NCBI GenBank assembly: GCA_903813345.2
Contig: CAIIXF020000008.1
Location: forward strand, 13,998,822 to 14,062,821
Direction: 5' to 3'
Source: Owenia fusiformis
Taxonomy: Eukaryota > Annelida > Polychaeta > Sabellida > Oweniidae
Length of the DNA stretch: 64,000 bases
Below, piece by piece: positions 10,423-19,144 of this stretch; position 1 is the first letter of the stretch; every line of letters starts with the position of its first letter. Position numbers and translations under genes: made by a program. The notes under the pieces are model-generated. The model saw nothing but the letters and a program-made list of their open reading frames with translations. It did no database searches and was not told where the DNA came from.

Positions 10423-12311
10423 TTTTTGGGCATTAAGTTCTCCGGAATGATTCTTTCCTGAGCTTGAGGATGTAGCAGCTGAAATCTCTGAAACATATTA
10501 CGAGATAAAGCGTCAGCAGCAATGTTCTCTACACCAGGTATATGTATCGCCTTCAACAGAATGTTATGTTTTAAACAATGTAAAACTAGCCTTCGCATAA
10601 TGACCATCACACTTTTGTCCTTTGAAACACCACTATGTAAAATTGAACATACTGCCTCATTGTCTGATCTTATCGTAATTGCTCTATTTGGAAACAGTGA
10701 AGACCACAGATGTATAGCAACCATAATCGGAAATAATTCTAATATGACAATGTTTTCCGAGCGCCATTCCACCGGCCATGTTCCTGCAGCATACTCATCG
10801 TTACATAAAATGCCAAAACCAATATTTTGGGATGCATCTGTATAAATAGTAGTACCCGACCTAGATTGCCATTCTTCGTCCATGTACATACTCTTTCCAT
10901 TAAAACTTGTGAAGAAGGAGGACCAAATATCTAAATCTAACTTAGCCTCTGCTGTAAAACGTACATGCCAAGATAGTTCTCTCACTTCCATGGAAAGATT
11001 TATGAGACGTCTCAAAAATGTCCGCCCAAATGGTATTACCACCGTACAGAACTGTAAATACCCTATCAAACTAAGTAGCTCTTTCTTTGTGCATTTTTTA
11101 CAACCCTGAAATAACTCTATTAGGCCCTTTGCTTTTTCAAGTTTTTCATCGGGTAATCTTATCTCTCTTTTTACAGTATCAATTTCAATACCCGCGAAGA
11201 TCAATACCTGCCTAGGTCCTTCAGTCTTCTCTGGTGCTAATGGAACACCTATCTCATTACAGAACTTTTCAAACACTTTCAAACTGTCTGCACATTTCTC
11301 ATACGAATCCTCTATAATCAGAAAGTCATCGAGAATATGGAATACAGATTTTATATGTAATTTTGTCATGGCTACCCAATTCATAGCTGAGCTGAGAAGT
11401 TCGAATATTTTACAAGAAATAGCTAAACCCATTGGTAGAGTACGTGATTTGTAAAACTGATCCTTGAATTTAAAACCCAGTAACCACTGGTCATCTGGGT
11501 GTATCGGAATAATATCAAACCCCGATTTGATATCCACTTTTGCAAGATAATACGAAGTTGTTCCGATCTTTACAAAATCTATCACATCCTGTACTGTGTG
11601 GTATTTCACTGATTTTTGACTAGCATCAATACCCTCATTTATTGATAAACCTTTAGGTGCAGACAAATTTTGAATTTTTCGCAACTTTCCTGGTACTTTT
11701 TTAGGAATTAAACCCATTGGAGATATAATGAGTTTTTCAGGCTTATCTTTGTATGGTCCATCTAACCTGCCCAACATGAGATCATTTTGAATTTTAGACT
11801 CCAACTCGGCTTCAAATAACTTTGCCGATTTAGCATTTTTTGGCTCATGTTCTGGTAGAGAGCCAGCAAACGGTATTCTAAAACCTTGCGTTAAACCAGA
11901 TTCAAGACTGTCTACCAAATTTTTATTGTATCCATCCAAAAATGGGAGCAATTCTTTGACTTTAATAGGTGTAACTACTTCCTGTTTCTTTTCAGCTAGG
12001 TTTTTACCAGATGGATGGTACACCCTATCAACCAGTTGTGGACCTATATCCCTTAATTTAGATGTTATCCCAATTTTTTCCTGATTTAATGATTTCCCTT
12101 CATCTATACCACCATCCTTAGACACATCGGCCTGACGGTGCACCCAATCAACCCGATCTGTCTCCGAATGGGGCAGCTGTATTGACTTATCACTTAATCT
12201 ATATGTGAACTCTGCTCGATGTATCTCTAGTAAGTGGGATTCATCGAAAACATTTTTTCCTGACAATTCTTCATCAAAAAAAACTTTCCTTTTGATTTTT
12301 GTCAACAACAT
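10398..12311 (-). CDS. Ngaro reverse transcriptase-RNase H
   Basis: 637 residues. The RT domain spans about residues 165-400: SPMGLIPKK, first catalytic Asp260 in AKVDIKSGFD, PMGLA, and HILDDFLII with Asp328-Asp329 (LDD in place of YxDD, as is usual in DIRS-order RTs). RNase H spans about 485-605: Asp492 in IYTDAS, Glu525, Asp550 in IRSDNEAV and Asp600 in AADALSR. Residues 1-150 are unassigned. It starts 20 bp after the Gag stop and overlaps the recombinase. There is no internal stop, so it is probably functional or recently so. Confidence 0.93.
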   Translation of the reverse strand: MLLTKIKRKVFFDEELSGKNVFDESHLLEIHRAEFTYRLSDKSIQLPHSETDRVDWVHRQADVSKDGGIDEGKSLNQEKIGITSKLRDIGPQLVDRVYHPSGKNLAEKKQEVVTPIKVKELLPFLDGYNKNLVDSLESGLTQGFRIPFAGSLPEHEPKNAKSAKLFEAELESKIQNDLMLGRLDGPYKDKPEKLIISPMGLIPKKVPGKLRKIQNLSAPKGLSINEGIDASQKSVKYHTVQDVIDFVKIGTTSYYLAKVDIKSGFDIIPIHPDDQWLLGFKFKDQFYKSRTLPMGLAISCKIFELLSSAMNWVAMTKLHIKSVFHILDDFLIIEDSYEKCADSLKVFEKFCNEIGVPLAPEKTEGPRQVLIFAGIEIDTVKREIRLPDEKLEKAKGLIELFQGCKKCTKKELLSLIGYLQFCTVVIPFGRTFLRRLINLSMEVRELSWHVRFTAEAKLDLDIWSSFFTSFNGKSMYMDEEWQSRSGTTIYTDASQNIGFGILCNDEYAAGTWPVEWRSENIVILELFPIMVAIHLWSSLFPNRAITIRSDNEAVCSILHSGVSKDKSVMVIMRRLVLHCLKHNILLKAIHIPGVENIAADALSRNMFQRFQLLHPQAQERIIPENLMPKNWDLHSKI

Positions 12312-12331
12312 TCTGTCCTAACAGATCTTTA

Positions 12332-13603
12332 TCAAACATTCTTTCCTTTTGATTTTGGACGAAAAGGCCGTTTCAGCGCTTCTTGACAAGTATTTGCTTT
12401 ATGGGTTTTATCCTTATGAGTTGGGCAATTATGTGACCCTTTACAATTGAGACCTCCCGAGCAGTCTTGTCCCTTGTGAAAAACCCAGCAATACCCTGGT
12501 GGGATATAGGGCATCACCTTATCTGAGGAATCCTTCGATCTTTTTGTACCCTCATGCTTGACCATGTCGGGCGCCCTTTTCTGAGCCTTGTCACCCCAAT
12601 TTTCCCCTTGAGGCAACCTCATACATTCATGAAATAACATAGTATCGAACGTAGCCCAAGAACATAGCCGATTGGCCCTTGCTTTCCTAAATTTTTTGTC
12701 ATACAACCCCCAATTTCTATTTTGCTTTTTAAGCTCATGTATCGTGTCTAAATAGGAAACCATATCTGTAACTTCCCTGGGCGAATATTCCCCAACTAGT
12801 TTCATATACACTAGATAAGCCTTGTGCCATTCTGGAAAGGTCAGATATGCTTTCCCTTTTCGCTTCGTTATCAATTTTCCCTCTTTAATCGTGATCTCAC
12901 GGTCTTTAGCCAAAACCTCATCATCTTCTTCACTATCTAGGTCAGAAACCAATTTTGCCAAATCAATGTATTCGTTATTTCTAACTTTCTCTCTTAATTT
13001 TTGGGAAATCCCTGCAGTTAGAGATGACGAGGTACTCACTAAAGGCATGATATTCAATTGTGGAAAAGTATTATTACTTAAGTTCTGTCCCGGATATTGA
13101 TGTTGGCCAGTCTCTGTTCTAGTGGGAAGTTGTTGTGCCCCATATAAGTTTGTAGCAGGATTCCCCATCCCCCCGGGGGTGAAGCCTGGCCACGCGCCCC
13201 CAACCGATACATTCGAAGTCAAAGGCGCGCCCCCTGACCCTACACCCTGATTAGGTGACGGTAAGTTATATAGCCATGTACTGTCCGACTCGTCTTCGGG
13301 TGAGCCAGCTCCTTTTGCCCCTGGTAAATGCCCTGATACTTCAGTTACAATACGTGGCTGCTTTGTATTTGCTTTCTTCAGTTTTGATTGTCTTTTTTGA
13401 CCACTTATCATACGTGCTTGTTTTTCTTTGGTTTGATTTTGTAAGGATCGTTTATTTTCCTTAAGTTTTTTGAGTTGTTTCTTGATCCTTAGTTTTAGCA
13501 CCTTATTCTTCAAACGAAGAACTTCTAATCTCTTTGCTTTTGAGCTCTTAGGATCTTTGGCTTTTACTGTCTTTTTCATGTTCACTTTCTTTTCTTTGGC
13601 CAT
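12332..13603 (-). CDS. Ngaro Gag-like protein
   Basis: 423 residues. The first 65 are strongly basic (Lys/Arg-rich, coiled-coil-like). A Gly/Pro/Asn/Gln-rich stretch follows (about 100-190), then an acidic hinge, a helical core (about 240-330), and a C-terminal Cys/His cluster with CWVFHKGQDCSGGLNC and KGSHNCPTHK, likely nucleic-acid binding. Position directly upstream of RT-RNase H supports a Gag role. The start is the ATG at 13603 because the region upstream is closed. The element B insertion lies 235 bp upstream. Confidence 0.8.
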   Translation of the reverse strand: MAKEKKVNMKKTVKAKDPKSSKAKRLEVLRLKNKVLKLRIKKQLKKLKENKRSLQNQTKEKQARMISGQKRQSKLKKANTKQPRIVTEVSGHLPGAKGAGSPEDESDSTWLYNLPSPNQGVGSGGAPLTSNVSVGGAWPGFTPGGMGNPATNLYGAQQLPTRTETGQHQYPGQNLSNNTFPQLNIMPLVSTSSSLTAGISQKLREKVRNNEYIDLAKLVSDLDSEEDDEVLAKDREITIKEGKLITKRKGKAYLTFPEWHKAYLVYMKLVGEYSPREVTDMVSYLDTIHELKKQNRNWGLYDKKFRKARANRLCSWATFDTMLFHECMRLPQGENWGDKAQKRAPDMVKHEGTKRSKDSSDKVMPYIPPGYCWVFHKGQDCSGGLNCKGSHNCPTHKDKTHKANTCQEALKRPFRPKSKGKNV

Positions 13604-13837
13604 ATTCTATAACATATAAAAGAGAAAACTGTACATGTAACCCCTATTCTACTAAGCGACTCCTTGAGCAAAAGCAAGCACTCCTGGCTTACAGTTACCA
13701 TGACAATTGGGACATGGGTTAAAGTACAGTCCTCCCACTACTAAGAACTGACACAAACTTCCATAAAGACTTGCACTACGTAGATCAAAGCCTATACTTG
13801 CCATGAACTACTCTACGAATATAATATTCACACAAGT

Positions 13838-13841
13838 CTAG
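13838..13841. repeat. Target-site duplication of element B (left copy)
   Basis: CTAG immediately before the left LTR is repeated at 35149-35152 immediately after the right LTR. A 4-bp duplication is usual for Ty3/gypsy integrases. Confidence 0.85.
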
Positions 13842-14503
13842 TGTTACGTATCGTAACTGTCGCTTCGGGATCTTGTGGTCCTTCGGTACTCGCAGGATTC
13901 CTGACTACCTAATTGAACACGACTCCTTTGTTTTGTTTCTTAATTTTATTTCAAATTCCAATTCTTCTTGAGATTGATCCGGCCAGCAGAGTTTCGGTAG
14001 ATTTGCTTGTTATTGTTTCTCCTTTCATCAATTGTTGAGCATCGTTGTGAGTGAGTAAAACTTACTTCATTGTTGATGTTGTTGTTATCGAGTAAAAGTT
14101 ACTGAATCAACAGATCTTGCCGGCTTCTTTATATACCAGGTAAAATACATTATTTTACCTGTCAAAATTGTGCAAATATAAGTAAGAATATTGCTGATTT
14201 CATGCTTATGTAAGCAAGATTCAAATCATAATTCCGAGTCGTGATTGGTTGTTGAAAGTAACAACTTGTCAGAATTACATTGATATATCTTTGTTTTGGC
14301 TGAATATAGTAGCGTAGGGATTCCCCTGTACTAAAGCAAACTGAGGTCTAAATAGTCATTAATCATAAGAATACAGCAAGATCTTTACAATGTTTGAATA
14401 TGCTGAATATAAATGGTATTTTATATCGGATAATAAATAATAAATAAATAATAAAGTAATTATATATAATTAAATATAATTACGTACTGACCGAATCATA
14501 ACA
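13842..14503 (-). repeat. 3' LTR of element B
   Basis: 662 bp. On the minus strand it holds a TATATAAAG core promoter (plus-strand 14127-14135) and, about 180 bp downstream, AATAAA (13945-13950). Just inside the LTR, the purine-rich AAAGAAGGGGAGAT (minus strand, near 14505-14518) is the likely polypurine tract. Confidence 0.93.
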
Positions 14504-15908
14504 ATCTCCCCTTCTTTAGAAATTAACCATACCTGGTTAATTTACTTTACAATATAAATTATTTATTTTATTTTTATTTTGTATTTTTGAGATGATATAC
14601 CACATTCCGGCCGCGCAACAACCCATTAGGTTGACGTGGTTCCTGGTTCCAATGAATGTGGTGAAAGACCAGGATTACTTTCATGCTCCAGAGTTCATAG
14701 TTTAATTAACTGTTAAACTTTATTCTTAGTCTCCGTCTTCATATCACTATTAGTGTTTATGAATTGTTGTAGCAGTATGGATATGCATAAGTAAATGTCT
14801 CTATCCATTCTCTTCTCTTCATAGCATTTGCTAGGTTCACCTTCAGCGTCCATATTCATTATCGATATCACTGATCATAATCCGCATTCAGCGTTCATAT
14901 GTTGTGTGATCCATTGATAGATGGCACCTGGTGATTCTTTAGTTCATCTTTGTAGGAGCTACTCGTCTCTGAAGTCATCTTCTTCTTCTGTTATTTTATT
15001 AGTGATTAATATATTATCATGTTATAATGGTTAAATAAGGTGAGTAAATATGATTACTATGTGAGTAATATGTATGAATACATGCAATGATGATACTTGA
15101 CTAAACTTATCTAACTTATCTCTATACCTAACATCTTATATTCAATTTGACTTCGCCATCTATATGACTTCTTCTTAAAATCTGCCAAACTGTACCCTCC
15201 AATAAGGCACTTTCACATGGCAATTAATCATTTCTCATGCAGTTAAAACATCTTCCAATAAGATGTTGCTATACTATATGATAAATATGTGATTAATAAA
15301 TTAGTGTTAGCATTATTTACAACTCACTTCAGTCAAAGGCACTGAGGTAATATCGGTTAATAAATTATTCGATCAATTAATTATGTACACCTGGATTATA
15401 TGTTATGATGATACACACGTTATATTTTTGTTTTCTTAGTACTTATTTCACCCACACATTAAGTGCATTTAGTGCATTTATTACTCATGCACTAAATTAG
15501 TAAAACATGCTTCGAATATATATTTGGTTATATGTGATTATATATGTCAGATCAATTAATTATTTACATCTGGTTCAATTGATCAAAAGGGGATTCTTGA
15601 GATGATAGCGAATGAAGTTTGTGAACCTCTTCGGCGCTCCGGACCGTTTCATTGCTAGAAAGAGGTCTCTAGTAGAGGCCAATCTCAGACAACTATTAAT
15701 TCTCAGGTCCTCTAGAAACTGCAGGCTCAAAGGTTAAAAGCATTAGTGTGAAATATGATATATATACACATGCATATATTTAGCAATTTAAATGAATTCC
15801 CCTTTAATTCATGCTTTTCTCATAAAATACATTATCATGCAATGAAATCGTTTCAGTAGTTCAAGTTCAAATGGGCAAAAATGCATCTTATCATGCTGTT
15901 TTATTAAC
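14504..15908. other. Element B 3' region without a gene
   Basis: AT-rich sequence between the LTR and the RING ORF with no credible ORF on either strand. It holds short hairpins, for example around AGAGGTCTCTAGTAGAGGCC at 15661-15680. It is long (1.4 kb) for a 3' untranslated region of a gypsy element. Confidence 0.5.
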
Positions 15909-16232
15909 TTAACCTGGACATTTATGTTCCTCCCCCAAGTAAGTGATTTCTGCTAAACAGCTGGCACAACATGAGGGATCATCTTTCCATTTTCGTATAC
16001 ACTCTGCACAACCTAATAGTTCATCTGATGTTAGGATATATTTACACTTGGAGCAAACATGATGACCACAAGGGAGACTATGGATGTTCATGATTGGATA
16101 TATTAAGTGACATTTGTAACACAATGAGGTCACGTTTATTAATTTGTCTAACTGTTTGGAGTATACCTTCTTGCTCAGCGACCAGGAAGGTAAGGCATTA
16201 ATTTGATATTTGATAAATTTACAAAACTCCAT
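15909..16232 (-). CDS. Small RING-finger-like protein in element B
   Basis: 107 residues ending at TAA. The cysteine pattern CYKC, LPCGHHVCSKC, CAEC and CCASC matches a C3HC4 RING layout (Cys-x2-Cys, Cys-x-His-x2-Cys-x2-Cys, Cys-x2-Cys), a fold that often recruits E2 ubiquitin enzymes. It lies on the coding strand of element B, downstream of the env-like gene and before the 3' LTR, so it is a candidate accessory gene. It may be the last exon of a spliced gene, since the ATG is within a longer open stretch. The role is unknown. Confidence 0.5.
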   Translation of the reverse strand: MEFCKFIKYQINALPSWSLSKKVYSKQLDKLINVTSLCYKCHLIYPIMNIHSLPCGHHVCSKCKYILTSDELLGCAECIRKWKDDPSCCASCLAEITYLGEEHKCPG

Positions 16233-16281
16233 AATTTGGGGTAGATGAATTTTGATTTTATTTATTTTATATTGCTGTTTT

Positions 16282-16352
16282 GTTGTTTTTCTTGAATGTC
16301 TCCAAAAGTCACTATTGATTGTTTTTCTTAAATGTCTCCAAAAGTCACTATT
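16282..16352. repeat. Two tandem copies of a 35-bp unit
   Basis: TTGTTTTTCTTGAATGTCTC plus CAAAAGTCACTATTG is repeated back to back with one change (GAATG to AAATG), in element B sequence. Confidence 0.75.
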
Positions 16353-16513
16353 GAAATTTTGTAATCAGAATTTTCTCCACGAACAAGTTCGTAGCTTCTA
16401 CGTGTTCAGTAACCGCTCGGTTACTTGTATCATTAGTTTGGTTTCTGGCTGTCATGTCTGCCGCAGGAGGAGTAGGGGTAGGACGCAGGCTCTCCTCAGT
16501 TTGAGTGGCCTGA

Positions 16514-17181
16514 TCTCTGGTACTCACAGGTCGCGGCTATTAATGAACTAACGCAGCAGGTGTTGTGTTCCTACGATTTTATTTTCCGTTCCTTTGTTCC
16601 TGATTCCAAGTGCCTAAGTCCGAGTTGTAGTCAAATATTTTCTAAGTCCAAAATGTTGTTGAAATATCCTAAGTCCAAAAGTAGCGAATATTTTCTAAGT
16701 CCATTTTGTTTCTGTTTCCTTCCGTAATTTTGTAAGCTTTTGATTGATTCCAATTTCCGAATGTTTTGACTGCAATTCGGCACTTGTTTATATACAGGTA
16801 GAGCTACATTGATCAATCTGTCAAAATATTGCTTATGCTTGCTATAATTTGGGCTTAAGTTACGCTTGGCTTGCAGATATTTGAAATTGTATTTAGATTT
16901 TGATTGGATAATAATAAACATCAATATTATATTTTTGACAGAAAATCATGTTTTGTTACTATAGATACATAACCAGTTCCAACCTGTTGCAGGTGAAACA
17001 GTACATTCTATTGTCATAAATCATTTAGGTTATGTTAAGTTCTAGACAGATGATCTTACATCAAGATAATTGTATTACCCATACCTGTAGACACTTGGAT
17101 TATTATTACATTAATTTATATAAATTATTAATTAATTAATTAATTATAATTACTAATTAATCTGAAAAGCGGGTTGTAACA
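16514..17181 (-). repeat. 3' LTR of element A, outer end missing
   Basis: 668 bp match the right LTR almost perfectly, then identity stops abruptly at 16514. A TGT at 16455 would give nearly the expected LTR length, but the 59 bp between are unlike the right copy. Minus-strand GTGTGGGGGGT just inside (17182-17192) is a plausible polypurine tract. Confidence 0.85.
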
Positions 17182-17250
17182 ACCCCCCACACTTGAACTA
17201 CAGACGTCTCGTCGAATGATAAACCGATATATTTTGACAAATCTGATCAG

Positions 17251-17967
17251 TTGGCTTATGAAGGTTTTAATTGGAATTTTGGTATCAACATGAATCAGAT
17301 TATATTATATTGTGTTTTTATTTTGACCGTAGTGGCAATCAGCATAGGTTTAATAGCTATGTATCGCATACGTAAAATATTATTAATACTAGCGGCCTTA
17401 AATGTCGGGAAAGTCGAAGCGCGGAATTTTGGAACTATGCCAGTCGTTGAAAGTGAGAGCTACACCTCAAGTGCAGGTTACTATGACCATCTAGGAATCA
17501 TAAACGTATGGAACGCTATAATGTTAACCATACTCTCTGGTTATGTGTTAGTAAAGCTTACTATTTTGAGTTATAAATTCTTCGGGAAGTATATTCAAAG
17601 AAAGGAAGAGAGTAACGGGGTTAAATTAATAATTGAATTGAATTCTGTTAATCATCGTGTACAAGCATGTGTACATCAGTTGCAGGTAGACTACGCCAGG
17701 GTTCAATTGGTGCAAAGGGGAGTGATATCCAGGGTCAGCGCCTGTCATACTTTGTTTAGGAGTTATTTAGATATAGAATGGGGACCAATCAAATTTTTAT
17801 TGGACGATCAGGAAATGAACTTAGAGTTGCCAAGACTGGTCCCTTTACCATATGTAAACAGAAGGGTGATATCCCAGTTACTATCAGAACCTTATGTAAT
17901 TCGGTTTTACTGTGAAACTGAAAGGGGTATATATGTTTTAGTTCCCAGGGAAAGAATCGGAGTCTAA
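17251..17967 (+). CDS. Antisense two-pass membrane protein ORF in element A
   Basis: Up to 238 residues, opposite to gag and pol. The frame opens near 17200 and the first ATG is at 17290, so about 225 residues is the safer length. Two strongly hydrophobic segments (after the ATG, IILYCVFILTVVAISIGLIA, and about 60 residues later, IMLTILSGYVLVKLTILSY) flank a short polar loop. A basic then globular tail of about 120 residues follows. I do not recognise a family. It begins right beside the 3' LTR, which could drive antisense transcription. An alternative is a displaced piece of an env-like gene. Confidence 0.55.
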   Translation: MAYEGFNWNFGINMNQIILYCVFILTVVAISIGLIAMYRIRKILLILAALNVGKVEARNFGTMPVVESESYTSSAGYYDHLGIINVWNAIMLTILSGYVLVKLTILSYKFFGKYIQRKEESNGVKLIIELNSVNHRVQACVHQLQVDYARVQLVQRGVISRVSACHTLFRSYLDIEWGPIKFLLDDQEMNLELPRLVPLPYVNRRVISQLLSEPYVIRFYCETERGIYVLVPRERIGV

Positions 17968-17992
17968 TTGAGTGTCGTTTGTCTTTGTTTCA

Positions 17993-18214
17993 GTGGCTCA
18001 GGCTCAGATCAATCAACAGATGTATCCTAAAACCACTATAAACGTGGCCACTCAAACAGAGGCCCCAGTTGAAACGGAAGACCGGCGGCAGCCAAATCCT
18101 CACCATGAGAACCAGGAAGCCCAAGAGCCAAGGGCGAAACGCCACCTGTCCACGGACATAAGGAGTTTAACAACACAATCCATTGTCACCAAAACTACGG
18201 ACACGACTTATTAG
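17993..18214 (+). CDS. Possible second exon of the antisense ORF
   Basis: TTTGTTTCAG ending at 17992 is a good splice acceptor. The open frame after it encodes about 73 polar residues (NVATQTEAPVETEDRRQPNP, then basic KRH) to a TAA at 18214. A donor such as GG/GTATAT near 17927 would join it in phase to the membrane ORF. The string ATQTE also appears in a minus-strand reading at about 16510-16350, on the element B side, hinting that this tail is shared by both elements. Confidence 0.35.
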   Translation: MAQAQINQQMYPKTTINVATQTEAPVETEDRRQPNPHHENQEAQEPRAKRHLSTDIRSLTTQSIVTKTTDTTY

Positions 18215-19144
18215 GACCCAAAAACTAACTAAACCTCATCGTATTTGGAACTTTAAAAAAAAAAAAAAATCATTCAAACCACGCTACAGATAACAAACAA
18301 TAAACTTATCAAAATTGATTTAGGACTAGGAAGGATATGATACAGCGACTATATTTTTGGCGACTTAAAGAAAGGGAAAAATAAATTGAAAAACCTCATG
18401 ACTCCTAAAATTTTGTTTTGTGATTTGTTTAAAGGAAAAACATAGTTTCTGGTTGCCTGAAAAATTCATTTAGGTTGTCTCTATGGTTGATTGCAAAGAT
18501 TCCTAGCTAGGGGGAAAATCTCATGTTTTAAATAAAAACTTACCCTTACAGCTAGCTTATAAAGTACTCCTTTGAAGTTATTAAACCTCCTATGATAAAA
18601 GTGTTTTCTCCAGACAATGTGTGATGAAAACTCTATCTAAGAGTAAAACCGTTTGAAATAAGTCCCTAGGTGCTGATCTCTGAGGTATCACAGTTTCTCC
18701 AACTTTGAAAACTACTCGAATAAATATACATTGTAAAGATGTCCCAAACTTGATCAGGGCCTAGGATCTCATTGAGATGTTACCATTGATCTTTGTTTAC
18801 TACGCTGAGCCACTAGCAAAGGAATGTGACCTTTCTTCATGCTGCAGCATCGCCAGAACCAGCGCAGACAACAGCTGTTATATTTAACTCAAGGATCAAC
18901 ACATGGTTGCCACTTGTTTTGGTCATGAACTTTTAAAAGGAGGAGTCTCGGTAAGGGCCTGATACTGTTCCATGCATCAAAACAGCATCATAGGGGTAGC
19001 TCTCGCGGTACCGCTAATGTGTTATACGTAATAACTCGTATATGCTTACTTCATATATTTATCTTCATTTGGGGCTCATTATATACACAATTTTCTTCAT
19101 TCATCTGTTTCTACGTAGTTCATTATATCTTTTGTTTCTCTCAC
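18215..19144. other. Element A pol-3' gap, no gene seen
   Basis: No convincing ORF on either strand. It begins with a poly(A) run at 18255-18268 on the plus strand, 40 bp after the antisense stop. Confidence 0.5.

Noticed and set aside
16631-16924. 97-codon minus-strand ORF, identical at 24624-24917
   Set aside because: It is wholly inside the two LTR copies of element A, starts in U3 and has no domain; identity reflects the LTRs.
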